From Flavobacterium sp. CG_23.5 (lineage in GTDB: Bacteria > Bacteroidota > Bacteroidia > Flavobacteriales > Flavobacteriaceae), in NCBI RefSeq assembly GCF_017875765.1, contig NZ_JAGGNA010000001.1:1247501-1311500 (forward strand): a stretch of 64,000 nucleotides of DNA, in the 5' to 3' direction. Position numbers and translations under genes: made by a program. Shown piece by piece: positions 21,267 through 30,583 of this stretch (position 1 is the first letter of the stretch; every line of letters begins with the position of its first letter). The notes beneath the pieces are model-generated. The model saw only the letters and a program-made list of their open reading frames with translations, searched no databases and was not told where the DNA came from.

Positions 21267-21298
21267 AAAAGCCACTTTAACAGGTGGCTTTTTTTTGG
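21267..21298 (+). terminator. Terminator after cphA
   Basis: AAAAGCCAC pairs with GTGGCTTTT across a loop, followed by a run of T. It lies 18 nt after the cphA stop. Confidence 0.9.
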
Positions 21299-21340
21299 TG
21301 TCATTATTAACTTTAAACCCAATAAATCATGATTTACTTT

Positions 21341-21450
21341 AGGAGCTATTTCCTGCTATCCGCTATATCTTTTTCACTTGTTCTCGATACTCGCTTTTCA
21401 AGCGAACTCGAACTGACGTGAAAAAGGATACCGCTGTTATCAGGGCTAGA
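21341..21450. repeat. Dispersed intergenic repeat, copy B
   Basis: It runs from aggagctatttcctgctatc to gttatcagggctaga. Its reverse complement matches copy A at both ends, and copy C shares the tgttctcgata...aactcgaactgacg core. The core itself is an imperfect inverted repeat (ctcgatactcgctttt / agcgaactcgaac). Confidence 0.65.
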
Positions 21451-21479
21451 AAAACAGTCGTTGCAAATAATTTAAATAT

Positions 21480-22391
21480 CTAAAAAATTGACATCCCAGT
21501 TTTAGTGGTCAATAACTCTAAAGCATTCATTCCCAACTCTGAATTTCCTTTTTCGTTAAGTCTGGGACTCCATGTAGCAACCACAAAATTTTTAGGATAC
21601 AAAGCCGCAATTCCGCCGCCAATTCCGCTTTTACCGGGCAATCCCACTTTATAAGTGAATTCTCCTGACTCATCATAGAAGCCACAAGTTTGCATTAAAG
21701 CATTGAGTCTTTTTACTTGACTTTTGGAGACTATTTGCTTTCCGGCTTGGGTTTTTCCTTCATTGGCAAGAAAGAAAAAAGAATGCGCCAATTCTTTACA
21801 GGTCATTTCAATGGAACATTGATGGAAATAAAAATCCAAAACCGTTTCAACATCATTATCTATAGTACCAAATGATTTCAAAAAATTGGCCAAAGCCGCA
21901 TTTCTAAAACCAGTTTCTTTTTCAGACTGCGCCACTTTTAAATTAAAATCAATAGTTGGACTACCGGAAATCATTCGGATAAAGTTTAAGAATTCTTCTT
22001 TAGGATTTTTTAAATGTGACACCAATATATCCGCAATAACTATTGCTCCGGCATTAATAAACGGGTTTCTTGGAATTCCTTTTTCGTATTCCAGTTGCAC
22101 TAAGGAATTAAACGGATCACCTGATGGCTCTACGCCAACTCTTTTCCACATTTTTTCATCCAAAAAAGAAAAAGCTAATGTCAAAGTCAATGCTTTGGAA
22201 ACACTCTGAATGGAAAACTTTTCGTTACTGTCACCTATGCCAAAATCTTCTCCATTAATAGTCGTTAAATGAATTCCGAATTTATTTGGATCTACTTTAG
22301 CCAATTCGGGAATGGTTTTGGCGACTGTTCCAATAATAGGAGCTGCTTTAGCTTCTTGATAAATTTCCTGTAAAATTAAAGAGTAGTCCAT
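21480..22391 (-). CDS. glsA: Glutaminase
   Basis: The 303-residue beta-lactamase-fold glutaminase has the active-site SVSK at residues 63-66 and the further family blocks GVEPSGDPFNSLVQLE, NPFINAGAIV and PGKSGIGGGI. It hydrolyses glutamine to glutamate and ammonia in the cytoplasm. The length is normal. It follows the conserved exported protein gene by 44 nt on the same strand, so the two are probably one operon. Its place beside the cyanophycin genes fits a nitrogen-handling neighbourhood. Confidence 0.95.
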   Translation of the reverse strand: MDYSLILQEIYQEAKAAPIIGTVAKTIPELAKVDPNKFGIHLTTINGEDFGIGDSNEKFSIQSVSKALTLTLAFSFLDEKMWKRVGVEPSGDPFNSLVQLEYEKGIPRNPFINAGAIVIADILVSHLKNPKEEFLNFIRMISGSPTIDFNLKVAQSEKETGFRNAALANFLKSFGTIDNDVETVLDFYFHQCSIEMTCKELAHSFFFLANEGKTQAGKQIVSKSQVKRLNALMQTCGFYDESGEFTYKVGLPGKSGIGGGIAALYPKNFVVATWSPRLNEKGNSELGMNALELLTTKTGMSIF

Positions 22392-22435
22392 GCGTTCAAT
22401 AGCGTTGAAAGAATTTTGTAAAGTAAAATATAGGA

Positions 22436-23695
22436 CTATGTTTTCTGTTTTTTCTTCCTTGCTGCAGGAAACAAGACATTATTCAAAATCAATCGATATC
22501 CCGGAGAATTGGGATGCAAATCCAAAACTGTCGGCGGATCACCCACTTGGTGCTGAAAATCCTCGGGATCGTGACCTCCATAAAACGTATACATACCTTT
22601 TCCTTTTTCGCCATGAATGTATCGCGCTTCACCGTTCAGTTCACAAGTTCCCATAACCAAAACATTAGATTTTATAAGGGCAGTATCGAATGAAGTGGTT
22701 TGTCCCATAAAACCTTTTACAAGTTGCGTATGATTTTGACATAACATACTTGGAATTGGATCCCATTTTGCCGAAAATTCCATCAAAGTAAAATAATCTT
22801 TCTCCATTGGAATTCTTCTTTTCAAAGTCATATCAATGTCTGAAAACTCATATTGTTCTGGTCTTCGCTCTAAAATAAAATCTTTAAAAGCAAAGGTATT
22901 GCTATAATTAATCTTTGATTGATAATTGGGAGCACTGGCATCGCCATCAAACATGGGTTCGCAAATATCAACACCATCCGCCGCCAAAGCAATATCAAAA
23001 CTATCGGTCGCGGAACACATGGCAAACATGAATCCGCCACCTATAACGAAGTCTCTAATTTTTTTAGCAACCGCTCCTTTTTCTTGAGATACTTTTGCGT
23101 ATCCTAATTTTGCCGCCAAAGCTTCAGCATCTTTCTTTTGCTCAATATACCACGGTGCATTTCTGTAAGCACCAAAAAACTTACCATATTGACCGGTAAA
23201 ATCTTCATGATGTAAATGCAACCAATCATAAAGCAGCAGTTGGTCGCTTAAAACTTCTTCATCATAAATAGGCGTAAATGGAATTTCGGCATAAGTCAAA
23301 ACCATTGTCACAGCATCATCCCAAGGTTGTTTTCCTTTGGGTGTATAAACAGCAATTTTCGGGGCTTTTTCCAGAATAACTGTTTCCATATTTTGCGAAG
23401 GACTAGAAATTTCATCTAAAATTCTGGCTTCTTCGCTATCGGAAAGGATTTCAAAACTTACTCCCCGAATCTGACATTCTTTGCGTATTTCAGGCGCATC
23501 GGGTAATAGAAATGATCCTCCACGATAATTCAGTAACCAGCTCGCCTTATAATTTTTGTCTAAACACCAATAGGTAATTCCGTATGCTTTAAGATGGTTT
23601 TGTTGCGTAGTTTCATCCATCGGCAACAAAATAAAAGAGGCTTTTGCGGCAATGGAAAGTAAAAAAAAGAATATATACACGAATCGTTTGGTCAT
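22436..23695 (-). CDS. Conserved exported protein, sometimes labelled asparagine synthetase B
   Basis: The 419-residue protein is read from the ATG at 23695, which gives a signal peptide (MTKRFVYIFFFLLSIAAKAS). Upstream in-frame codons would spoil the signal. The sequence ASFILLPMDETTQQNHLKAYGITYW is strongly reminiscent of a Bacteroidota protein that databases often name asparagine synthetase B, but I see no AsnB glutaminase or synthetase motif. GGGFMFAMCSATDSFD resembles a class I glutamine-amidotransferase-like nucleophile loop (Cys after M). Function is unknown and the common name is doubtful. It is transcribed towards glsA. Confidence 0.7.
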   Translation of the reverse strand: MTKRFVYIFFFLLSIAAKASFILLPMDETTQQNHLKAYGITYWCLDKNYKASWLLNYRGGSFLLPDAPEIRKECQIRGVSFEILSDSEEARILDEISSPSQNMETVILEKAPKIAVYTPKGKQPWDDAVTMVLTYAEIPFTPIYDEEVLSDQLLLYDWLHLHHEDFTGQYGKFFGAYRNAPWYIEQKKDAEALAAKLGYAKVSQEKGAVAKKIRDFVIGGGFMFAMCSATDSFDIALAADGVDICEPMFDGDASAPNYQSKINYSNTFAFKDFILERRPEQYEFSDIDMTLKRRIPMEKDYFTLMEFSAKWDPIPSMLCQNHTQLVKGFMGQTTSFDTALIKSNVLVMGTCELNGEARYIHGEKGKGMYTFYGGHDPEDFQHQVGDPPTVLDLHPNSPGYRLILNNVLFPAARKKKQKT

Positions 23696-23919
23696 TACAT
23701 TTAGCTTAAAAGATATAAAGTAGCCATTTAAAGTAATCAAATTTAATCATTTATTTAGTCAATAAAAATAACAAGCATCCTATTTAAGATTTAAAATGTC
23801 TAATTCCCTTTATAAAATATTTTGTCCATTTAAAAAAAACTAAAAACACGTATAATTACGTATATGCAAGAAAAGTATAATTTATAATTTAGCTAATCGA
23901 ATTTAAATAAATCTAGTAA

Positions 23920-24060
23920 ATGAAAAATTTTGTGATGAGTCTAAACGAAAATAATAGCCCATTTAATGGCATGAACATTATTAAAAAAATAGGATTGTGT
24001 TTATTGGTTGCACTAATTATAACCTTTTATATATTATGTTTTCAATTTCTCAGTATTTAA
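23920..24060 (+). CDS. Possible 46-aa single-span membrane protein
   Basis: The frame MKNFVMSLNENNSPFNGMNI is followed by a clean membrane helix (IGLCLLVALIITFYILCFQF). The rest of the 23696-24108 gap is A/T-rich with no other gene. No clear promoter is visible. The shape is typical of short membrane proteins missed by annotation, but chance cannot be excluded. Confidence 0.4.
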   Translation: MKNFVMSLNENNSPFNGMNIIKKIGLCLLVALIITFYILCFQFLSI

Positions 24061-24108
24061 TACTATTCTAATTGATAATATAAGTATTTTTTCAAAATGT
24101 ACTTTGCC

Positions 24109-24774
24109 TTATTCTTCGAGGACTATGATTTCATTTTGAATGGCATAAACTACCAATCCAGCTATATTTCTGGATTCTGTTTTAAGTAATAAATTATTTC
24201 GATGTCCCTCAACAGTACGTGGACTTATAAAAAGTTGCCTGCCTATTTCTACCGTATTTTTCTGTTTGCAAATGAGTTGTAGTACTTCAATTTCACGGCT
24301 AGTCAGAAAATTAATGTCAAAATTACTTTTGGTTTTCTTAACAGTTAAGACGTCATCTTGAATGATTTTCATCACATAATCTGTGTAATAAAACCCTTTT
24401 ATTGCAACCTCGTTTATGGTTGTTATTAATTCTTGTGGAGTAGCATTTTTAATAAGATAAGAAACTGCCCCCACATCAATCATATTTGCCACAAAAGATT
24501 TCGAATCATAACTGGTTAACGCAATAATTTTGATTTCCGGGAAATCTTTGTGTATGATTTTTGTGGCTTCAACACCGTTTATCTCTGGCATTTTTAGATC
24601 CATTATAATAATATCAGGAAAAATAGCCGTCTCTTTTAAGAAAGTTATAAGTTCACTTCCATTCGAGGCTTCGAATATTATTTCTAAATTTTTCTCTCTT
24701 TGCAACAAGAAAGAAATCCCTTTTCGGAACAGGATTTCGTCATCGACTAAAACTATTTTAATAGAATCATTCAT
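24109..24774 (-). CDS. NarL/FixJ-type response regulator
   Basis: The 221-residue protein has a receiver domain with the DDE acidic pocket, phospho-acceptor Asp59 (IIIMDLKMPEINGVEA), conserved Thr/Ser and Lys (YLIKNATP). A LuxR-type helix-turn-helix (LTSREIEVLQLICKQKNTVEIGRQLFISPRTVEGHRNNLL) follows. It is the transcriptional output of the kinase encoded 3 nt upstream in the same operon. Confidence 0.95.
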   Translation of the reverse strand: MNDSIKIVLVDDEILFRKGISFLLQREKNLEIIFEASNGSELITFLKETAIFPDIIIMDLKMPEINGVEATKIIHKDFPEIKIIALTSYDSKSFVANMIDVGAVSYLIKNATPQELITTINEVAIKGFYYTDYVMKIIQDDVLTVKKTKSNFDINFLTSREIEVLQLICKQKNTVEIGRQLFISPRTVEGHRNNLLLKTESRNIAGLVVYAIQNEIIVLEE

Positions 24775-24777
24775 ACT

Positions 24778-25572
24778 TTAAAAATTAAATACAACTGTAA
24801 TTCCTTTGTTAATCTGCGAATCTATTGTGATCACGCCATTTAAAAAAGCGATCCTACTTTCAATATTTTTCATCCCAAGTCCTTTCTGATTTATACTGTT
24901 TTTTAAATCAAATCCAATTCCGTTATCAGAATACCGACAGGTTTTTACATTATTGTTTTCTTCAAAAAGAATGGAAACTATGCTCGCTTTTCCATGACGC
25001 AATGAATTATTCATTAATTCTTGTAACACTCTAAAAACATGCAAATGCTTGTCCTTATCTGAATCATTAAACTGAACATTATTCTGGTAATTGACCTCTA
25101 CTGATTTACTGCTGCAAAATTCCAAACATAGTTCTTCGACACCGGCATGAAGACCAAATTTATCTAAAACTGGAGGTAACAAACCATGAGCAATTTTCCT
25201 CGAGTTGTCCAATGCTTTACCCGTAAGATTGATAATATTCCCTGTAATTTCTTTTACTTCTGCTTCTGACAAGTTGGGCGTCGTTAGCAAATGACTATTC
25301 AACGAAACGATATTAAGTTTAGAACTAATATCATCGTGTAAATCCTGAGCTATTCGTTTACGTTCGTCTTCTTGAGTAATAATTACGGCACTTAAAAGCT
25401 CTTTTTGATACTGGATTTCTAAATCTTTTTTTTCCAATTCCTTTTGGATAATTTTCTTTCTCGAAAAATAAAAAAATAGGACTAAAACCACAGACATTAT
25501 TATAAAAAATGCCGAGGTATATAAAATGATTGCAACAATTTCTTTTTCGTATGCCTGATTCATCATCATCAC
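24778..25572 (-). CDS. Sensor histidine kinase (HisKA_3 type)
   Basis: The 264-residue kinase has one N-terminal membrane helix (about 12-36) and no large sensor domain. The dimerisation/phospho-acceptor region has His79 in RIAQDLHDDISSKLN, and the ATPase domain has LQELMNNSLRHGK and DNGIGFDL. As it lacks its own sensor, the membrane protein encoded 5 nt upstream may sense the signal. It partners the NarL-type regulator downstream. Confidence 0.93.
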   Translation of the reverse strand: MMMMNQAYEKEIVAIILYTSAFFIIMSVVLVLFFYFSRKKIIQKELEKKDLEIQYQKELLSAVIITQEDERKRIAQDLHDDISSKLNIVSLNSHLLTTPNLSEAEVKEITGNIINLTGKALDNSRKIAHGLLPPVLDKFGLHAGVEELCLEFCSSKSVEVNYQNNVQFNDSDKDKHLHVFRVLQELMNNSLRHGKASIVSILFEENNNVKTCRYSDNGIGFDLKNSINQKGLGMKNIESRIAFLNGVITIDSQINKGITVVFNF

Positions 25573-25577
25573 TTTTA

Positions 25578-26207
25578 TTATTGACCTGTCTTATTTGAAA
25601 AACTCTTTTTCCACTCTACAAATACAAAAAATTGGTAAACAATGTATAAAAAAGCATTCAAAGTCCATGTAATATAGCTCATTGTAGGACTTAATTTCGC
25701 TGTTAAATTCCCTACAAGAAATAAAATGGTACTTCCAAATAAATACATTAGAATTCCCGTATTGATGTAATAGAACTCTTTTTTTCCATTTAACATATTG
25801 TAAAAATGAAAGGTAGCAAACACAATTAGCAAAAAGGAGGTAATTACTATTTCGAATAAATTGAATGCAAAAAACAAACTGGAATCATACCCGTACTGGA
25901 TCGTTAAAGCCAATAAACCGATGACAAAACTAATCTGGATTATTTTTTTTTGATGAGTATCCTTTAAAATCGACAGGTAAAAAAAACTCAGTATAATAAA
26001 CTGTCCTATAAAATAAAAATGGGATAAGAATAGATTGTGAATATGTAGTCTTTTTAATATCCCCGATAAAACTTCAATAATTAAAATTATCCCCAAATAT
26101 CCAGTAAAAATTCTAAAGGCTCTTCCTTGATTGGGAAAGCCTTTTATAAACAGGATTAGATTAAGCAGTAAAATTAATTCTCCGATATATACAAATAAAT
26201 AATACAT
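25578..26207 (-). CDS. Polytopic membrane protein, probable partner of the kinase
   Basis: The 209-residue protein is almost entirely hydrophobic with about six to seven predicted spans (YLFVYIGELILLLNLILFI, IFTGYLGIILIIEVLSGIL and others). The layout resembles 7TM sensor modules that in Bacteroidota occur fused to or next to HisKA_3 kinases. It starts one base after the upstream stop and ends 5 nt before the kinase start, so it is surely in the operon. Sensing is an inference from context. Confidence 0.75.
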   Translation of the reverse strand: MYYLFVYIGELILLLNLILFIKGFPNQGRAFRIFTGYLGIILIIEVLSGILKRLHIHNLFLSHFYFIGQFIILSFFYLSILKDTHQKKIIQISFVIGLLALTIQYGYDSSLFFAFNLFEIVITSFLLIVFATFHFYNMLNGKKEFYYINTGILMYLFGSTILFLVGNLTAKLSPTMSYITWTLNAFLYIVYQFFVFVEWKKSFSNKTGQ

Positions 26208-26609
26208 TTAGTTGTAAACATTTAAAGGGCTATTTGGGTCACCCTCTGGTGGACAAAGTTGAGTAAAATCATAAATACTATCAGCTACTACAGTATTATT
26301 TTCAACATCAAGCTTCGTGATCATATCTACATAAATTTTTGTTTCAGGATCGTATTTAGTACCTACAATCATTAATTTTTCAACGCCTTTATCATCCACA
26401 CCAATATAAGCTCTCACAGCATCTATACCTTCAGTCAAGACTTCCTGAATGTCTTTTTTTGGAATTAGAAAAGCATGCACCTGATGATGTTTATTGTATT
26501 GACCCTCTACTTTAGACCAACGCTTAGCCCAGCGTTGTGCTTCATCAAGTGATATTGCGTTTGTTATTTTATTTGGGGCTATGTTTTCAGTAAAATTTTC
26601 TTCAGACAT
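26208..26609 (-). CDS. Hypothetical soluble protein, first gene of the signalling operon
   Basis: The 133-residue acidic cytoplasmic protein starts MSEENFTENIAPNKITNAIS. The middle part (ISLDEAQRWAKRWSKVEGQYNKHHQVHAFLIPKKDIQEVL) looks like conserved hypothetical Bacteroidota proteins, but I cannot name a family. Its stop abuts the start of the membrane protein gene. A role in the same signalling unit is inferred from position only. Confidence 0.65.
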   Translation of the reverse strand: MSEENFTENIAPNKITNAISLDEAQRWAKRWSKVEGQYNKHHQVHAFLIPKKDIQEVLTEGIDAVRAYIGVDDKGVEKLMIVGTKYDPETKIYVDMITKLDVENNTVVADSIYDFTQLCPPEGDPNSPLNVYN

Positions 26610-26702
26610 ATTTCTACGTAATTTAAAATAAAAACAATTATTCGCTAAACTACTAATTAATTATACCTTAACAAAACAAATTGCCTATTTATACTATTAA
26701 AA

Positions 26703-26736
26703 AAAAGCCTAAATCATTTCAATGATTTAGGCTTTT
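26703..26736 (-). terminator. Terminator after dnaB (probably bidirectional)
   Basis: A 15-bp perfect stem around AAAAGCCTAAATCAT with loop TTCA. On the minus strand it ends in a T-run 43 nt after the dnaB stop. On the plus strand only four T follow. Confidence 0.9.
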
Positions 26737-26778
26737 CTAGTGGTACTATATAAGAACCAAAAAATTTATTTTATTTTT

Positions 26779-28320
26779 CTAAAACGGGACATCACTATCG
26801 TCATCATCATTCAAATTACTTCCAAAAGCTTCATTTGCCGAAGGAAAAGATTTGGTTATAAAAGCGTTTTCATCATGATTCATTTTTGAAGGCAAATCAT
26901 CATAACCGCCACTGTGATCTTCCAGGTTATCAAATTTACCCAGATTTCCTATAAACTTCAAACGAACGTTTTCTAAACTACCATTCCTGTGCTTGGCAAT
27001 AATAAATTCGGCTTGACCAGCAGTTGGTGATTGTTCATCATCATCCCACTCGTCAATTTTATAATATTCAGGTCGATAAATAAACGAAACAATATCAGCA
27101 TCTTGCTCGATTGCACCCGATTCACGTAAATCGGAAAGCAATGGTCTTTTACTGGATCCACGAGTCTCAACAGCACGCGACAACTGAGAAAGTGCAATTA
27201 CGGGAACATTTAGTTCCTTTGCCAATGCTTTTAAGTTTCTGGAAATGGTCGAGATTTCCTGTTCACGGTTTCCTCCTCCTTTTCCGTTTCCACCGGCCGT
27301 CATCAATTGCAAATAATCTACAATAATAATTTTTACATCATGTTGTGAAACCAAACGTCTTGCTTTTGCTCTTAAATCAAAAATGGAAAGCGACGGTGAA
27401 TCATCAATATATAGTGGTGCTTTTTCTAAGTCTTTTACTTTGGTACTTAATTGCTCCCATTCATGTTTTTCTAATTTTCCAGTTCTAAGCTTTTCAGACG
27501 ACAAGCCAGTTTCAGATGAAATCAATCTTGTAATCAACTGAACAGAGGACATCTCTAGCGAAAATAAGGCGACCGCTTTCCCTGAATCTATCGCAACGTT
27601 TCTTGCCATAGAAAGTACAAATGCCGTTTTACCCATACCCGGTCTCGCCGCAATAATAATTAAATCACTTGGTTGCCACCCTGAAGTAACTTTGTCTAAT
27701 TTTTCAAAACCAGTTTCTACTCCACTTAATCCCTCTTGACCGGCAATTTCTTCAATTCGTTTTTTGGCTTGCAATACTAAACTCTGAGCCGTTTCGGAAC
27801 TTCTTTTTACATTTCCTTGAGTAACTTCGTATAATTTAGATTCGGCTTTATCTAATAATTCAAAAACATCAGTCGTTTCATCGTAGGATTCTTCAATGAT
27901 TTCTGATGAAATCCGAATCAAACTCCGTTGAATGTATTTTTGAAGAATAATTCTCGAGTGAAATTCGATATGAGCCGAAGAGGAAATCTTTTGCGTAAGC
28001 TGGATTAAGTAAAAATCACCGCCCGCTAAATCTAATTTCGCATTTTTTCTAAGTTGGGCAGAAACGGTCAATAAGTCAATAGGCTGCGTTTCTGTAAAAA
28101 GCTGAACAATAGCTTCAAAAATATATTTATGTGCATCTTTATAAAATGCGTCAGGCTGTAAAATGTCAATTACATCATCAACCCCTTTTTTATCAATCAT
28201 CATGGCACCAAGGACTGCCTCTTCCAAATCTAAAACTTGAGGAGGTAATTTCCCTTTTTCCAGGTTTATTATTGTTGATTTATCGATCTTTACTGGGTTT
28301 ATGTTTTTGAAGTTTTCCAT
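26779..28320 (-). CDS. dnaB: Replicative DNA helicase DnaB
   Basis: The 513-residue hexameric helicase unwinds DNA at the replication fork. The N-terminal domain (LPPQVLDLEEAVLGAMMIDKKGVDDV) is followed by the RecA-like domain with Walker A ARPGMGKTAF, KIIIVDYLQLM (Walker B) and IALSQLSRAVETR. The C-terminal extension beyond the core is acidic and Asp-rich, as in related Bacteroidota. No intein is present. It stands alone between two terminators. Confidence 0.97.
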   Translation of the reverse strand: MENFKNINPVKIDKSTIINLEKGKLPPQVLDLEEAVLGAMMIDKKGVDDVIDILQPDAFYKDAHKYIFEAIVQLFTETQPIDLLTVSAQLRKNAKLDLAGGDFYLIQLTQKISSSAHIEFHSRIILQKYIQRSLIRISSEIIEESYDETTDVFELLDKAESKLYEVTQGNVKRSSETAQSLVLQAKKRIEEIAGQEGLSGVETGFEKLDKVTSGWQPSDLIIIAARPGMGKTAFVLSMARNVAIDSGKAVALFSLEMSSVQLITRLISSETGLSSEKLRTGKLEKHEWEQLSTKVKDLEKAPLYIDDSPSLSIFDLRAKARRLVSQHDVKIIIVDYLQLMTAGGNGKGGGNREQEISTISRNLKALAKELNVPVIALSQLSRAVETRGSSKRPLLSDLRESGAIEQDADIVSFIYRPEYYKIDEWDDDEQSPTAGQAEFIIAKHRNGSLENVRLKFIGNLGKFDNLEDHSGGYDDLPSKMNHDENAFITKSFPSANEAFGSNLNDDDDSDVPF

Positions 28321-28407
28321 GTAGCGAAAGTAGCTAAAATTAAAAAATTATAGTGTTTGAGTTGTTACGAATAAATGTTGATAAGTAACTATTTTTTGTT
28401 TATAACC

Positions 28408-28444
28408 AAAAAAAAATCCGTCTCGTTTGTCAACGAGACAGATT
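28408..28444 (-). terminator. Terminator after accA
   Basis: On the minus strand ATCTGTCTCGTT, loop GACA, AACGAGACGGAT (one G-U), then a long T-run. It lies 21 nt after the accA stop. Confidence 0.92.
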
Positions 28445-28464
28445 AAATTTAATTTCATAAAAAT

Positions 28465-29418
28465 TTATTCCTTGTACTCGCCCATTTTACTGTATTTATC
28501 CATTCTTTGGGCAATTAATTCCTCTGTTGATAAGTCTTTCAATTCATTAAAACCTTTCATTATATATTGCTCCACGGTTTTGAAAGCAGTTTGTCTATCG
28601 TAATGCGCTCCACCTAATGGTTCCGGGATAATATCATCGACTAATTTTTGTTTTTTCATGTCAGTGGAAGTTAATTTCAAAGCTTCAGCAGCTTGCTCTT
28701 TATACTCCCAACTTTTCCAAAGAATAGAAGAACATGATTCCGGTGAAATAACAGAATACCATGTGTTTTCCATCATGTATACTCTATCTCCCACACCTAT
28801 TCCTAATGCTCCACCTGATGCTCCTTCTCCAACAATAACCGTAATAATTGGCACTTTTAAACGAACCATTTCAAAAATGTTTCTAGCAATTGCTTCACCT
28901 TGTCCGCGTTCCTCTGCTTCAAGACCTGGATAGGCTCCCGGAGTATCAACTAAAGTCAAAACAGGAATGCCAAATTTCTCTGCCATTTTCATCAATCGCA
29001 ATGCTTTGCGGTACCCTTCCGGATTCGCCATTCCGAAATTGCGGAACTGACGCGTTTTAGTATTAAATCCTTTTTGTTGACCTACAATCATAAAAGACTG
29101 ACCATCAATTTTTCCTAAACCACCAATCATGGCTTTATCATCTTTAAAACCTCTGTCACCAAAAAGTTCCAGGAAAGTTTCGCCACATAGCGCCCGAACA
29201 TGGTCCATTGTATAAGGACGGCTTGGGTGTCTCGATAGTTGAACACGTTGCCAAGCTGTTAAATTTTTATAAATACTCCTTTTAGTTTCTTCTAGTTTTT
29301 TGTTGATTTGCTTGCAAGTATTCGTTACATCAACATCTGATTCTTGACCAATAACTAGACATTTATCTAACTGATCTTCTAGTTCTTTTATTGGAAGTTC
29401 AAAATCTAAATATTCCAT
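28465..29418 (-). CDS. accA: Acetyl-CoA carboxylase carboxyltransferase subunit alpha
   Basis: The 317-residue subunit with AccD transfers the carboxyl group from biotin to acetyl-CoA, the first step of fatty acid synthesis. Conserved blocks are seen: [71 protein letters not shown] and [11 protein letters not shown] chose the ATG at 29418 ([16 protein letters not shown]). An in-frame TTG at 29454 overlaps the promoter -7 box, so it cannot be the start. Confidence 0.96.
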   Translation of the reverse strand: MEYLDFELPIKELEDQLDKCLVIGQESDVDVTNTCKQINKKLEETKRSIYKNLTAWQRVQLSRHPSRPYTMDHVRALCGETFLELFGDRGFKDDKAMIGGLGKIDGQSFMIVGQQKGFNTKTRQFRNFGMANPEGYRKALRLMKMAEKFGIPVLTLVDTPGAYPGLEAEERGQGEAIARNIFEMVRLKVPIITVIVGEGASGGALGIGVGDRVYMMENTWYSVISPESCSSILWKSWEYKEQAAEALKLTSTDMKKQKLVDDIIPEPLGGAHYDRQTAFKTVEQYIMKGFNELKDLSTEELIAQRMDKYSKMGEYKE

Positions 29419-29451
29419 AGGATTTCTACGTTTTGTTTTTAATTCGAACGG

Positions 29452-29459
29452 CAAATATA
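29452..29459 (-). promoter_or_regulatory. accA promoter -7 box
   Basis: The minus strand reads TATATTTG, an exact TAnnTTTG match, 33 nt before the accA ATG. The expected transcript start lies downstream of the in-frame TTG, which supports the chosen ATG. No good -33 element is seen. Confidence 0.65.
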
Positions 29460-29627
29460 AAATTTTAAATCGTTCAAAATGGCTATTTTCTAATTTATGT
29501 CTCCTACTACACTTTGTAAAGGATAAATATTGGATTATAAATCCTACGAAAGCTACATTTACTTTCTTTTCGAAAATTAAAAATAGAGGCTTAACTAATT
29601 CAATTTGAATGCCTTTTGGATTATAAA

Positions 29628-30218
29628 TTAGTTCTTCTTTGCTGCTACTTCTTTTCTGGATTGATAGGCTTTTAAATATTCCCCTTTTGGAGTCCCATCA
29701 TCAAACGAGCTGAATTTTATTAGTGTTCGTACTCCCTGACGCGCGGCTTCATTGGTGAAATTTTCATACTCAATTCGGTACAGTGCGGAATACATTTCGG
29801 CACGACCGATACCATGATAACAATGGATCAAGACCGGATAATTATCCTTGTTGTCCATTATTTTAAAAAACAGGTCCAAATTTTCTTGTTTTGGAACCTG
29901 ATCGGAACCATTATTAAAATAGTTAACGCCTTTGATTTTAGATACGACCTCTTTTTCAGCGGTTAACTCCGCAGGGATTTCAGGATTATTTTTTAAATCT
30001 GTCGTTCCCGGAAAACGCAAATCAACAATAGATTTTATATGATATTTGGTAACATAACTTTCTAATTCCTCCGGCGGAATAACCCCAGATTTGTATACTT
30101 TTCCTTCCGTAATCGTCTCAAAATTATGATTGATATTCATATCATAAATCTCTTTCCCCACAAAGAATAAAATTATAGCAAGTATTGAAAACCCTATTAT
30201 CTTTTTATTTTTTTCCAT
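29628..30218 (-). CDS. Membrane-anchored dual-specificity-type protein phosphatase
   Basis: The 196-residue protein has one N-terminal membrane helix (about 7-23). The Cys-based phosphatase domain has the P-loop [14 protein letters not shown] with Cys133 and Arg139 (CX5R), and SIVDLRFPG upstream resembles the general-acid loop. It may act on phosphotyrosine, phospho-Ser/Thr, lipid or polyphosphate substrates at the outer face of the membrane. Topology suggests a periplasmic domain. It is a single gene with no obvious operon partner. Confidence 0.85.
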   Translation of the reverse strand: MEKNKKIIGFSILAIILFFVGKEIYDMNINHNFETITEGKVYKSGVIPPEELESYVTKYHIKSIVDLRFPGTTDLKNNPEIPAELTAEKEVVSKIKGVNYFNNGSDQVPKQENLDLFFKIMDNKDNYPVLIHCYHGIGRAEMYSALYRIEYENFTNEAARQGVRTLIKFSSFDDGTPKGEYLKAYQSRKEVAAKKN

Positions 30219-30583
30219 AGTACAAAGGTCTGATTTAATATTGGAATAGAGCTGTTTAACGCGGAGTTTCGATTCAACTACTTGTTTTATATAATCATAA
30301 AATAAAGCCCATGGAAAGAAACAATAAATAATAAACCTGTTGGGTCCAGTTCAATTTTTTTTTACCACATAGAAAAATAGTTTTTGTGGATTTTGAAAGT
30401 TGTTTTCACCCTATATAAAGAAAACATAGCTACGTGAACCTAATCATTGGGCTATTCATCTCTTTTTTTCTACATTTCGATCTGGTTAAATTTTATGTTC
30501 AGTTATCAACGTCTATTCTTTATAATTACACCCAACGGGAAAATTACAAATTTTTTAAAAAAAACTAGTACCAAAAAACCAAT
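30219..30583. other. Non-coding gap between the phosphatase and EamA genes
   Basis: These 365 nt are A/T-rich. I see no reading frame with protein-like features, no RNA gene and no strong terminator stem. Confidence 0.5.

Noticed and set aside
29419-29454. TTG start 12 codons upstream for accA
   Set aside because: The TTG is part of the TATATTTG promoter box, so it would lie outside the transcript.
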